Below, in pieces: positions 24,286 through 36,600 of a DNA stretch of 64,000 nucleotides. Under the pieces are notes generated by a model. That model saw only the letters and a program-made list of their open reading frames with translations, made no database searches and had not been told where the DNA came from. Origin of the DNA: Brachynemurus nebulosus (taxonomy: Eukaryota > Arthropoda > Insecta > Neuroptera > Myrmeleontidae); NCBI GenBank assembly GCA_035578155.1, contig JAPWDM010000021.1, positions 6,150,204 through 6,214,203 on the forward strand, written 5' to 3'. A program made the translations under genes and the position numbers. Every line of letters begins with the position of its first letter. Position 1 is the first letter of the stretch.

Positions 24286-24288
24286 TTA

Positions 24289-24502
24289 TACACGGAGAGG
24301 AAATTGCTATAAATATTACTGTGCTCATACTACAATCGACGTGTAACAGGCGAACATATCCAATTTTTGTACGGTAAAATTATAAAAATTATATTATTGT
24401 AATTTTTATAATTTTACCGTACAAAAATTGGATATGTTCCCTTGTTACACGTCGATTTTAGTATGAGGACAGTAATTTTTATGGGAATTTTCTCTCCGTG
24501 TA
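24289..24502. repeat. Perfect-type hairpin with ~106-bp arms
   Basis: TACACGGAGAG at the left is inverted as CTCTCCGTGTA at the right, and the two arms are complementary almost throughout (TACGGTAAAATTATAAAAAT near the centre at about 24395). Half of the same hairpin opens the window (1-118), and fragments lie at about 32757 and 33520-33600, so it behaves as a small mobile family. Confidence 0.8.
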
Positions 24503-25936
24503 CATAATTATGATAATTATGATATGTATACTGAATTGAATATTTAAACATGAAGAATGTATAGGCAGTTGGCTACTTATACATACGGACTGAATGCGCT
24601 ATTATTACAATTAATATTTTTATAATAACTACACCATTATAATAATCTAATACCTCCGATTGAGCTGATTTATTTTTTTTACATAATTTTTTGGCTTAAG
24701 AACTGAACCCCTAAACGGATTTCTGGCGATGCGGACCGGTAGTGTATTTTTCAACCCTTGTCTAAGTTTAGGGGTTACTAAAAGTTTTCCGTTACCGTAG
24801 CAACAAAAATTAAAAAGAGATTCTTATGGAAATTGGTGAGCAGCACAAGAAAGAAAGAATGAATTTTTTCGATATTTTCCTTAGTGATATTAAGTGTCAA
24901 ATTTGTAAAACTTACTATATTGAGTAGACAATTACGGTTGGTATATTACGGCGTTTATTGATAGAAGTAAGTGGAAAATGGACCAGACGGCATCATTGAC
25001 ATTTCATTTTCAGGCGAAGGCTAATTAAAAAGCGATTACACGCCGAGGCCTATTTGTAAATAATTACTCTTTGCCTAAGAATGAGGCTTCATTGGTGATG
25101 TCCCGTTCATTTTTCACTTATTTCTGTGAATAAAAATCAAAATATTTTAATTAAATTCATAAAAATTGATGCTATATATATGTGTATGTGTATAATATAC
25201 AATCCATTATCTCATTATAGTAAGTTTTAGAAATAAGACACGTATTATCTCGAAAGCTGAACAGGGTATCGAAAAACTTTGTTCTTCCTTTTTTGTTCCA
25301 CTAATCAAATTCTATAAGAATCTACCTCTAGTTTTTATCACCATAATAACGGAAACCTTTTTTTAGTTGTTTCCTGTATTCAAAGGATTAAACAATACAC
25401 TTTCGATCAACGTTTCTAAAAATTAATTTAGAAAATAATTTCTTATTGTTAAATCAAAAAGAGTATATAAAAAAAACATTTAGTTAAGTCGGAGGGTATC
25501 CGATAGTACATTTGCCTATTTATATCTCTTATATAAAATTTTTGCTAATTTAAACCCTCAGATTATGCAACTTCCGGTTCGCGTCGCAAAAATCCGTTTA
25601 AGGGATAACTTCTTAAGCTAAAAACATTATGCAAAATTCAATCGGTGGTACGCGAGAAATTCATTATTATTAGAATTGATAAATTCGTTATTTTAAGTTA
25701 TTTTACTGCCACCAGTGGAAAAGTCCATTTTAATACGCGCACCACGAAATTTGTATGATATTTTTGGTGCTCAAGTTGCGCGTTATACGCCTGAAAATAC
25801 GGTAATTATGTATAAGTAGCCAACTGCGTGTACATATTGCATATTTACACAAAATATTTCATATACATACTGTATGTATAAATAGCCACATCCTAAAATT
25901 AAATAAGTAAATTGTATAGGTTGGTTCATTACAACA

Positions 25937-25956
25937 TCCCCCTAAAAAAGAGGAAA
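25937..25956 (-). promoter_or_regulatory. Polypurine tract of the second copy
   Basis: Minus-strand CTTTTTTAGGGGGA directly before the LTR start, identical to the tract at 1556-1575. Confidence 0.55.
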
Positions 25957-25990
25957 CATATTTTAGCATAAAATTTGTTTCCGTTAAATG

Positions 25991-28590
25991 TTACATATAT
26001 CCTGGAATCTTAATTTCTTCAGAACCACGAGAGGTAGAAATTTGTTGTATAGTGTCATCAGTCGTTTCCACACAAGTTCTATTATCTGAACTTTTTACAT
26101 TATTAGTTTTAAAACACAATAAATTTTTACTTCTTAATAATAAGTAATACAAGTAACATATATTTATTATTAAAACGAAAATAAGAATTACATAAAAGGT
26201 GACATGTAAGTACACTAATCCATTTTGTACCTAATTCTGACCTTGTACCTCCAAAATACCATTTTTAATTTTAGCAATATCTTTGCCTAACTGAATCTAC
26301 ATAATTCTTCAAATTGGTAAGGTGTCAAATTTGTATTTAGTTTAAATTTAGCAACATCAAATTTAAAATCTTGTCTGAGATCATTATTATCCAATAATTT
26401 TTTTAAAGATACAAAATCAGAGTTAAATTGAAATATTCGTGGTGACGGTACACCTAATAAAGCATGGTTTGCATAGGCTTTGCAAAATTCATTGAGTGAA
26501 AGAATTCCAGTTCCATCTACTTTAATCTTGATAGATTGTTCATTAGTCGAACAATATATTACTAAATTTTCCTTAAAAGGTGCTACAAAAAGTCATTTAT
26601 TACTTAAATTTAATTTATGCCATAATACAATACTAATTGTGACTATATGCTTTTGACAATTATCTGGATTCACATCTGGAATCGGGAATAATTTCACTTC
26701 ACAAATATTTGAAGCACATAGTTTTAAAAGCGGTTGCTTATGAGTACATAATTTTAAAGTACTGATTTCTTTACATAAATTTAATTCATCTAAACTAAAT
26801 GTAATATAATATTGTTGAGTGTCATCAATAGCAATATATTTTATGTTAGGCTTAATGTAAATGAACAATTTTTCATATGACTTTATTGGTAAAGATATAA
26901 CATTACATAATTTATACTGCTGTATACTCGCAAGTAGTATAATAATATTATAAAACACATGTGAATTTACATAAGAAATGTGAAGTTCGCAAATTTTTTA
27001 TGTTTATTTATTTTAAAAGGATATTTTACATCTTTTGGTGATCTGTTTTGAATATCACTGATATGTTGTACTAATTCGAAAGGATTTATTAAATCAGGAT
27101 GTATTTCACCCTGCTTTGCATTTAAAGTTCCGTTTACTAAAGTTTCAGTTTGAAAATCATATTCATCTACCATGACATTCAAAAGATACATATGGTCGTG
27201 TACCATACGGCTAACAAGTAAACGTCCCGCGGCCGGACCTATCGATTTTGATGAAACTTAGATATGTTGTAGAACACTAAAAAATAAGCGAAACGTATTT
27301 TTCTTTATCGGCGGAGAAACGATTTGAAGGGGTAAAATCGCCCTCCAAAAATTGAGGTAAAAATTTAATTTTTTAAATATCTCGAAACCGGTACGAGATA
27401 GAGCAAAAGTTTAAATTGGCGATACTACTCTTTTTTAAAGAGCTATCTATTGGTATGCAATTTGTTCAAATTGTGTAAACAGGGATGGCTGGGGGTTAAA
27501 ATTTAGGGGTTAATTTTGCAAAAAGGGGTTGAAAATTAAACAATATAAAAATTTTGTTTAAAAATTTGAAATCTACGTCAAAAAATCTAATTGACCTGTT
27601 TTTGCTCAATGTCCTAATATTAAGTCTGGCGGTAGTTAAGTAGGGGGTGACTGTGTCGAATAGTCGTACTAATTGGGTAGTTTCAGAAGTTTTTCTTCAT
27701 GGAAAATAGTTTAAGATATTTAGAATAACGTAGAAATGAAATTTTCGATTTCAAAATTCAGTTTGAGCAACACTGGAGAGGAGGTGAGTCACCCTCTTAA
27801 ATTACATATTAATTGACGTACACTCATTTTTAATATTAACACACTGACAGTGGGTAATAATCTCACAATAAGTGGTTCTGAAGTTGGACTGTCGTAAGGT
27901 TTTCATAGCTATCCAATAGATAGCTCTTTAAAAAAGAGCAATATCGCCACTTTAAACTTTTGCTCTATCTCTTACCGTTTTCGAGATATTTAAAAAATTA
28001 AATTTTTACCCCAATTTTTGGAGGGCGATTTCACCCCTTCAAACCGTTTTTCCGCCGATAAAGAAAAATACCTGTCGCTAATTTTTTATTGTTCTACAAC
28101 ATATCTAAGTTTCATCAAAATCGGTATGTCCGGTCTCGGGACGTTTACTTGTAAGTTCTATTAAATTAATTTTGTTAGTAGATTGATTTATATATTCATT
28201 TATTTTTGCAAATTTAAAGCATATTTTTTTCTGTTTTCTGCTAGTGTTTCTGTTAAATTTTTAAATGATGACATTATAGTTTCGATTACATAAACTTGTT
28301 TGTACATACTTTTATAGTTAGTTTGTTGAGTAGAGAGTTGCTGATTGTTTATGAAATTTTCATCATCAGAATCAAGAGTGTCAAACAAAATTTTTTCTAC
28401 TTTGCCAATAGCATTAATTAAACTTCTTTTTTCACGCTTATATTTTAATTTATTTTCAGAATCAATAAGAGTTAAAACTTTAAATTGCTTTTGTTTAACA
28501 TTTATTAACTTAGTTTTTACATTATGTTCAACAATAAAACATGTTCTTGTTGACTATGCTATTGATAACCATTTTTTAAAAGACGGCACA
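25991..28590 (-). pseudogene. env: Envelope gene of an errantivirus-type element (baculovirus F-like), broken
   Basis: Read on the minus strand. A basic cleavage site (KREKR, about 28420-28435) is followed by a segment with the FDTLDSDDENF motif (28365-28388). This is the arrangement of the F-type fusion proteins that errantivirus Env shares with baculoviruses, where a furin site precedes a fusion peptide and a GTLDsdD-like motif. The reading continues to about 28155, is split by the MITE at 27215-28151, resumes at 27206, shifts frame near 26960, and runs on through a Cys-containing ectodomain (26593-26958, CKEISTLKLC, then ICEVKLF). It ends with the anchor and tail at 25991-26215. An in-frame TAG lies just before the anchor. 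The part before the cleavage site is short, and the start is not identified. Not functional as it stands. Confidence 0.75.
27215..28151. mobile_element. 937-bp MITE with TAA duplication inside env
   Basis: Left end CAAGTAAACGTCCCG, right end CGGGACGTTTACTTG, with inverted homology extending inward for more than 200 bases (the phrase GAGATATTTAAAAAATTAAA occurs near both ends in opposite directions). TAA flanks both sides (27212-27214 and 28152-28154), pointing to a PIF/Harbinger-type target. No transposase. Confidence 0.8.
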
Positions 28591-28849
28591 TAACTTAAAA
28601 CTAGAATTTTAAATAGAATCTAATTCTAAAAATCTTATATAATAATTTGTCGAATTAATCTAGATAGTAAGGTCCCATTCACTTTTAATTAGACTTAATT
28701 TACTAATAAATTTATATTATATTCCTGGCTGATGCGTCAGACTAGTAATATTGTATTCTGGATGCCCTTAACTCGGCTAAAAACTAAATTAACCATCATG
28801 AAATAATTTTATCCTATTTTTATGAACTTTTAAACGTTTATTATGTTTA

Positions 28850-29188
28850 TTATAATGGATTTAGTTTCTCTCTATTATGTTGCCTAAGGAATACTTTATC
28901 TCCTACATGAACTGTTATTGGATGGACTTTTTGATCATAATTGTGTTTCGATTTGAATTTTGCGGTTTCGAAATTTTCACGTGCTATACTATGCGCTTGT
29001 TGCAATTTCTGTTTTAGTTCATAGTAATAATAATAATCATAATTATAACGCGGTTCAACTTGTGATTTAACAGCTGTTGGAACGTTAGCCTTATCACCAA
29101 ATAATAACTCAAAAGTGAAAATTTTGTTGCTGCATGTGGGGTAGTATTGTAAACGAACATAGTGTAATATATGAATCCTTTGCAACAT
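28850..29188 (-). pseudogene. Integrase C-terminal fragment of the env-bearing element
   Basis: The frame contains FTFELLFGDKANVPTAV and then a Lys-rich helix ending HNYDQKVHPITVHVGDKVFLRQHN. SPFELLFGR-like and VGDKVLLK-like phrases are the end of gypsy integrases. Position before env on the same strand fits pol-then-env order. Everything upstream (integrase core, RT) is absent from 29189 on. Confidence 0.7.
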
Positions 29189-30383
29189 TTGGCAAAGTTG
29201 CGTTAAATGAGGTATGTGTCAGGAAATTTAAAAATAAAACAATGTCTTCAAGACAAAAAATTTTCTAGAAATCACAGGTTTCTTACTGACTGTATGAACT
29301 TAACATCCTTAAAGGATCTTTTAGTGCATACAAAGTTGGAAATGATTAAGTTATACTGTACATTCACAATAATATAATTCATGGGCGTTTATCTAAACAG
29401 TTTTCATAATAATAATTCTTTTAAATGCAGTATGATTGAGTGTAAATAAGTTTTTCACAACGAACGAGGCAAATGAAAAAAGATATCACAATAAGAGAAA
29501 TGTGAATTTTCCCGAGCGCCGTCGTGGAAAAAAAAAGAAAATAGAATATAAAACATTTTTATGTTTTAATTCGATTAGACCGGGTAGCGAAAAGTTTCTT
29601 CTTTCGTCTTTTGATGCAATTAAAACATCTTGTAAAAATGGTTAGCTATGTTGTGTGCGTTCTGTGTCGAGGAGTGAAAAGGCGAACTAACCGTGTATCA
29701 TTGTGACGTTGGTGGCAGGGGTTCACGGAGTGCAGTTTTTATTAGCCCCTTAATAAGCTCAAAATACATTTTATCTTTAACATATTGCCACAAATAATCA
29801 CCTAAGAATTGTATACGATATTTAAACAGTGAAAATCTCATTTCTTTACCGTTACGTTTGTTATTACGTTTGGTTGTTGTATGAATATCCCTGTTCATTT
29901 GATTTCCCGGGCAATAGTATATTTTTAATTAAGACTTGTTTCATATTTTTCATAGTGTTCTTCGTCGTCTCTTCTTTATGGGAAAAAAAAAAAACTTATT
30001 TTTATGCAAACTTGAAGATTGTCGTCAAGTGCGATACGGCTCTTATTATTTCATTGATTATTGAATTTGCTTATCAAAAAAAAAAAAAATTTAACGTGCA
30101 CCACTGTGCCCCTCTTCTTGACATGCACCACTCTCTGTGATTCATTAAAACGCAATAGTAAAATACAAAAAATGTGATTACATTACCTGGCGGTTCGAAC
30201 ATAAATCGACTTTTTTGTGTAGTCGGGTTGACTGTTGGTCGTTAAATTAAATCCATTTTCTGGCATATTATTTCCATACAGTGAGTCAACTGTAACAGAA
30301 AAATATTGGGTGTCACATAAAAGTTATAACATTTTGCAACATTATTTTGTAACATATTTTTAGAATTCCGTAGTTGCAGCATA
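29189..30383. other. No gene seen
   Basis: AT-rich spacer with A-runs at about 29985 and 30075. No frame in it has recognisable features. Confidence 0.4.
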
Positions 30384-30834
30384 CACGCTCAGTAATATTG
30401 GACAATCTACTTGTGCAGTTTATTGAACGTTCCTTCAGACAATTCAGTAATTTTGTTAAATAAATTTGTGCAATAAAGTGAATGTAGGAATTGTACTTAA
30501 TTAAACTGTTGTTTAATTTTAAATATGTATTAAGTGATAAGAATGTTGCAATGCAATAAATAATTATTCTTGCAAACTAATCATTCAAACTGGTTCAAAT
30601 AATAGCCATCAAATGTGACATTACAGAATAACAAACAAATCAAACTTAAAAAAATAAAGTAGTATTGCGCAATAATATCTACAGAGTCTATAGACGTTAC
30701 AATATTCATTCATTGCACAACATATTTCAAACTGTTTTTGATCAGCATAATATATTGTACAACCCTTCAATATAACCTACAGACGATCCATAATATTGTA
30801 CGACCTCAGATTTTGTGCAATATTATTGAGCGTG
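30384..30834. mobile_element. 451-bp MITE with TA duplication
   Basis: CACGCTCAGTAATATTGGAC at the left is inverted at the right as GCAATATTATTGAGCGTG, with TA on each side (30382-30383 and 30835-30836). The interior is AT-rich with many AATATTG phrases. TA target suggests a Tc1/mariner-type MITE. Confidence 0.7.
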
Positions 30835-31017
30835 TAGGGGCCGCTTTACGCATTCGTGATTTCGGTCATTGCATGAGGTGGTTTACTCACACACTGATCA
30901 TATTGCAATAGTTCGTGTTGGATTTTATTCTGAGAATAGTAAAAAGCTCGAGTTACTGAACTACATGTATTTGTCGAATTTTTTACTTTCTCGTCAATGC
31001 TGGTTATATAGTGAAGC

Positions 31018-31275
31018 CAGGGCCGGATCTAGGGAGGTGTCGCGGGGGCACATGCCCCCTGCAAGTTTTTAGGGCGCCAAAAACGCAAATTAAGGGGCAC
31101 CAAAACTGTGAATTTGACGTTTTTTTTGCTCGGCTCTTACTTTTTACAGGGAAAAATTAAAAAATTTAAAAAATATCGTTGTGTTAGAATGTCTAATTTT
31201 GCGTTTTTCTCGGAGAGGACACCAACAAGAAAGTTCCCCCCCCCCCGCCTCATAATAACTGTATGTCCGTCCCTG
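31018..31275. mobile_element. 258-bp hAT-type MITE with 8-bp duplication
   Basis: AGTGAAGC occurs directly at 31010-31017 and 31276-31283. The ends CAGGGCCGGATC and (inverse) CAGGGACGGACA are the CAGGG-type short inverted repeats common in hAT elements. The interior contains G- and C-runs. Confidence 0.8.
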
Positions 31276-32997
31276 AGTGAAGCCATAAGAAGGGAAAATA
31301 TGAAAGACAACATACGTTTGAAAGACAACATACATACGTTCTACATACGTTTGTGTATATCTCTGGATCTACTGGGGCGAGAGAAATGAAACTTGGCCCA
31401 AAATAATTATGTATATAATGATATATAGTGATTTTTCGGAGAATTCTGGACATAGCTGTGTATTCTTTATTCGAGAATCCTTCCTTATCAGCTGTTTTAC
31501 CGGATACGGAAAGACTTAGCGAATCGACAACAATTACCCATCGTTATGCCGGATGCTTGGTGAGCATTTCTTCGTTAGAGAAATTATGAACAAGCCTTAC
31601 CACCGGTTCGTCGTCATCAGCGGTTGGTGTAGGATGCGTCATTACTTTCTGCACTATCCGATATTTCTTGTAATGGGAATAATGTGCTTGCGAGTGCATA
31701 TAGAACTTCAGCCGACATAAAAATTGGCATAAAATCCGGTATATTATGATATAATGAAAACAAGACCTAAAGAATGAAAAGAATAAAAAAACATTTGAAA
31801 TTTTGCAACAAGGTAGCACTGGTATCTTTTGCACAAAGAATCGTTTTTAGAGTGAATTAAGTTCGGTATTTTTGTATTTTTGTTCCCACAAATAAACGTA
31901 ATTGCAAAAAGATACAATAATGTGTTGATACTTAAATATCCAGTATCCCTGTTCATTGTATAGACTGTTCTATCGTGGCTTAGTTGACCCCCAAATAAAA
32001 TTCATGTTATCGCAAGAAAAAAAATTTATAGATTTCATTAAACTATATGATGTCAGTGGTTTAGAATTAATGGCCTTTAATTTGATTTATGATATGTTGG
32101 GGAATGATTCAAGTGGTTGCTAGTAAGGAACTACGCACTTAAAAATAAATCAATTTCTCTATCAATATTGGTCATTGAAGTATTTTTCTTTTTTAAGTAA
32201 TGTGTTTTACGTGATGAATTTTCAAATTTTGTTTTAAATAAAACGAAAGCTCTGAATAATTCCAAATTTTAACCGTAACTACCGGATATTCGGAACCGAA
32301 ATTTCATCCAGTATAAGAGTTTCGGACAATTATAAGCAACTGTGGTTGAAAGGCGAAGTTTAAATCGAAGAAAATTTTTGTTACATATAATTTTTTGACA
32401 AATTTTAATTAGTTCGTGTCTGACGCTAGATTTTGTGATTCGCTAGGCCAACGTGCCGTTTCTCTGTCGTAGTATCCTGCATAACATAGCGAATTTCTGG
32501 ACACAAAAATTTCTCGAATGCCCGTTTACATAGGATAATAGTTTAAAAACGTATCTTATGTAATTTTTCCGCGTTTTCCTATGGTGTAAAAAAATTTCGA
32601 AGAATTTAAATTTTGGTAAGAGACTCTTTTCGGAGGTTCCGAGCATCAGACTCAGGCTCTAATAACTGAATTTTCCATTCGGAAATTTGCTAAAAAACGA
32701 AATTTTGTTGGTTCAGATGGAGCGAAGGAAGGAAATTGTTTGGTGATAAAGGTGATAGTACACGGAGAGAAAAATCATATAATTTATAAAATTTCAGAAA
32801 AATTATTGTCGTACTCTTTCATTTGCGCATCTGACCTGCAACCTTATGTTGCTTCGGCTGTACCTGTAAAAACTTCGAATATGCCCGATCTTTTCCAACC
32901 TTTGATTCTTTATGATCCACACAAAAATGATTGGCAACAATATATCCTAACAATATTAATAGATTTGAGCGTTACGTTATGGTATTCCATATTTGTC
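31276..32997. other. No gene seen
   Basis: AT-rich sequence without a supported gene. TACACGGAGAG at about 32757 is the end motif of the hairpin family at 24289-24502. A 101-residue frame at 32740-33045 shows no recognisable pattern. Confidence 0.4.
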
Positions 32998-32999
32998 AA

Positions 33000-33128
33000 T
33001 AATAAACAAATATTTTACTTCGCAAAAATACCACTTTTATTTTGAAACTGTGACAATATGTATGTATGTATATGTATGTATATGTACAAAAGTGGTATTT
33101 TTGCGAAATAATCTATTTGTTTATTATT
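33000..33128. repeat. Inverted repeat (~40-bp arms)
   Basis: ACTTCGCAAAAATACCACTT on the left is inverted on the right (AAGTGGTATTTTTGCGAAAT), around a TATG-rich loop (33056-33085). A related phrase is at 5388-5420, so this is probably a dispersed MITE. Confidence 0.65.
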
Positions 33129-34414
33129 TACATATATTCTAATACTAAAGATAGTGGAGTAACAAAATGATGAACCATCCGTCAAGACATTGTAATGAAC
33201 ACTGCTTCGGCACCACACGACACCACACCAGCTAACCAGGTACTTGCAACACCAACAGTCCTGCTATGTGACCTTCATATATGATTGTGTTGATACTTTC
33301 TGCAGCTTGCCTCGCTTTGTGACAGCGTTGATACCTTCTCTTTCTTTCTTTCTACTATTAGCTTCTTTTATTCTTTTCTACTTTTCTTCTATTTTAAGAC
33401 AGTATGGTAATTTTTGTTAGAAAAACAATTAAACTGTCGGTAATGGAACTTTTTACTGTGCTGTTTTACAAATTTTACGGAGCTAATATTACGGAAAGAA
33501 CATTCGATCCTTTAAATTTTCTATGATTAATTATAATTTTTTTATTTTTACCGTACAAAATTGAATATGTTCGCCTTTTACACGTCAAGTTTAAAAATTG
33601 AATAAAACAGATAATTTGATTATTTGAAAAAAAAAATACGAAACATCCATTTTACTAGTTGTTACTACTTAAGTTGTACGTTAACTATACGGTACAAACA
33701 CATGTCTAGAGAATCTGAATCGAGTGGAGTTGGGGAGGATGAACAATGGGGAATGATGATAACTGTGTACAGTTAAGGGTAATGTTGAGGGAGAGAAAAG
33801 TTTAAAATTAAAACAATAATACGATGAGGTATAATCATTGTATAAGATAAACGTTTTAAGTAGACAAGTCAACGAGCTCCAAGGAATTATTAAAACAATT
33901 TATTAGGGGATCCTTTACAATGTCTTCTCATGTCGACTTGTCTTGTATGTCTGTCGTGTCTTCACAAGGTTGTTTTCATTTTACCTTATTCTGTTACATA
34001 TAATTACGAAATATTATCAAAATTAAAAATAATCTTTGTTAAGTGTTGACTTTTTTGCGTTTTATTAAATTATCAGAATTTTTCGCAGGTGTATAGACGA
34101 AGCCATCCTCGTGGTGGCGTAGGTCAAAGTGTCACTCAAGTCTTTGTAGAGTTTCTTTACCAACTGCGAACCTTTTTCGTAAGGTTTTGCCTCCTAATGG
34201 CCTCCTAGATGAGTTGCTGAAGTTCGTGTCACTTGAGAAACAGTCTATTAGTTATACTTCCGAATTTGTCTGAAAATATTCATATGAAAATCCAAATTAT
34301 TCCTGTTCAGTTGCTGATTTTGGTTCATGAAAATGTTTAGAATATCGTCCTACTCTCCTAACACCTCACGCCTGTCCTAGTGCTGCTGTAAGTCAATATA
34401 CACCTTACATTTTA
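33129..34414. other. No gene seen; fragments of dispersed repeats
   Basis: A piece of the hairpin family (TACCGTACAAAATTGAATAT) lies at about 33545-33565. The piece 33898-33945 (TATTAGGGGATCCTTTACAA...) recurs inverted at 51688-51717. No coding evidence. Confidence 0.45.
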
Positions 34415-34555
34415 CTTAATACATGACATTTACGAAAAATCAGTTCCAAAATATGTCAAACTTATGAGAGAGAATTGTTTTTACTGTGTTTTTCTTCAAA
34501 AACTCTTGTCTTTCTTGTCAGAACTAAAAAATTTCGAAAAACACAATCGACAAAT
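34415..34555. repeat. Inverted copy of 51535-51670
   Basis: The phrases TCAGTTCCAAAATATGTCAA and GAACTAAAAAATTTCGAAAA recur in reverse orientation between 51535 and 51670, with short indels. This part belongs to the outer inversion but pairs with a different point on the right side than 34556-36600 does. Confidence 0.75.
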
Positions 34556-36600
34556 AATTTTCACCAAACATCGCGGCGGTAACTCGTTACGCTATCGTTT
34601 CCAGTTTGTTCGTATTTTTTTCCAGTGTTTCATATTTTTGTAACAACAGCAACGTGAAAACGGTAACAGACGCGATAACGAACACAAATTAAGAATCTAG
34701 AACGTTTAAACAAACGGAAACTATCTTTTCGACTTGACAACATTTCCTCTTTTTAATGCAAAATTTATTTTGAAAATTATCTTACACAATTAAATGATCT
34801 GCGTTCGAGTATTACAATTTGAGATTTGAACGCAACGTAAAAAATTGTGAATATGTGAACTTAAAAATTGGTTTTTTATTGCATTTGAGAAGATCTGGGA
34901 ATCTACAAAGAGCTCAAAATGAATATCTTGGCCAATTGAAAGACCAACAGACACATATGAAAAAAATCTCGGTGGATTTTAAGAGCCCAATGTAACAAAA
35001 TCAAAAAAAATTTACGACCACTAATGGAAGCCCTGATGTGAGTAATTGTTCTAGTCGGATCGAAGCAAGGTACAGATTGCAATAAAAAATATGACAATGC
35101 AGTTGTAGCACGCCGTCCCTTTTTTTAAAATTTACTGGGGGGAGGGGGGTAGAGGTTAAAAAAAACAATGAAAAGGGACATTCCGTTCAATGGTTACAAT
35201 CAAAATTGTTGTAAATTATTCCATAAAATTTTTCGAGGCTTGTTGAGACATCTTGTTGAGGACAAGAACTTTTCTAGGTCAAAAGATTTATGAAAACAAT
35301 TTAGTTCTTAGGAAAATGAGGACCTCTTATAATACCATTCGTCCAAATTTCATCGATTTTGAAAAGCAAGTTAAAGACAGAATATACAAACAAATTTTCA
35401 TGTTATAACACCAACTCTGACCCAAAAACATCAGGATTCGATGAAAATCACTAATTTATAATCATTCGCTATTTAGTTTATATGAATACTGACATGGATG
35501 GTATAGGAATGTAAATCATTATTTAGACATGTTTTTGTAATGTGGTTCTGAAATTGAATTTACTAATGTTTTTTCTTTCTATATTTCCAGCTATTAACGC
35601 CTATAGGACTAATGACCACCTCAGCTCGTCATACTAATTTTACGGCGAACGTATATTGTCTTATATAGGTAACTGAAGGCAGTGCCGTAAAGAGTGATCA
35701 TGTTGTAAATAAATTAAGCAAAACGTACCAAACTTGCAATTATACTTACAGAGATATTAAATTTTTTATCTAAAATATTGGAATATATGGCGGTACTAAA
35801 GGGGTTAACTCATATGGATATGATAAAAAGAAAGCTCAACCATAGGGAAATGTTAATTTTCATAAATCTAGTACTTAAACGAAATTCTTACGTTTTGGCG
35901 ACATCAAAAAAGCCGACGTAGATGTTAAAAATGAATTCAGTTAACAATTTCGGGCTGTTGGCTTAACACGTTGACAGTCAAATATCTCATTTGAATAATG
36001 GCCGTTTTAAAACAATAAAAAGAGAATATTGTGTACACACTCTCTATGTGTGTACGCGACGATTCAAGCACGGTAGAGTTTTATACTTGTAATATTGCAA
36101 CTACGTATCACGTAATATGTACCACGTAATTCGCCACAATTATATTTGCGATGTGCCTAGCATATTTTCAATGTCTAATTTCGTATCGTACATTTCGTTT
36201 ACAATACAATGAATAAGTAATGCCCTCTATAGCAACGCAACATTGGTACCTACATCTGCAGTCGCCAGTTTTATACATGCGTTCAATAATTACAATATTA
36301 CACACGTCTAAAAGTGTTACTATTATGGCAGTTGGAGTTTCTCTCACTCCCCGGTTATATTCCCAAAAAATCGTATAGAGTCAACTCGGTCCGGTTCATA
36401 CCGAAGTTGCACGATCAAGATAATTTTGTTCTATAAACTGATACTTCGTTTGATATACAATATGAAGAAACGGAAACGATCACATCTTTGTGAACTTCAT
36501 AAGCCCCACTTCCCAGATAGGAATGAGCCATCACATGGATGCCCTGGACAAAAAGTGTAACTGCAATATGCAAGAAATACATTTATGAAGGGATCATCAA
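34556..36600 (-). repeat. Inverted 'tail' of a satellite-bearing module
   Basis: About 2 kb that is the reverse complement of about 56091-58050. Anchors: TCACCAAACATCGCGGCGGT at 34560 against 58031-58050, and the segment at 34888-35100 against 57500-57720. The right copy has a small extra stretch near 56670-56710 and a longer C-run at 57463. No convincing gene: the open frame at 34903-35097 simply mirrors 57511-57705. Confidence 0.85.

Larger units (their letters stand above)
24140..25893. mobile_element. 1.75-kb long-TIR element with 9-bp duplication (MULE-like?)
   Basis: The left end GGATGTGGCTATTTATACAT and the right end, its inverse, match for about 31 bases without a mismatch. TAAAATTAA occurs directly on both sides (24131-24139 and 25894-25902). 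A 9-bp duplication with long inverted ends is the pattern of Mutator-like elements, although hAT (8 bp) cannot be excluded if one base is shared by chance. No transposase is encoded, so it is non-autonomous. Confidence 0.65.
23676..25936 (-). repeat. Errantivirus-type 3' LTR with nested insertion
   Basis: The termini on the plus strand are TGTTGTG and TACAACA, a short inverted repeat typical of LTRs, and the high end abuts a polypurine tract and the env tail. The native LTR would be about 505 bp (23676-24139 plus 25894-25936) once the 1.75-kb insertion at 24140-25893 is taken out. The same insertion is in the LTR copy at 1-1555. Confidence 0.65.

Noticed and set aside
34903..35097. 64-residue ORF conserved at 57511-57705
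   Set aside because: Mirror image of the inverted duplication; no promoter, motif or codon evidence.
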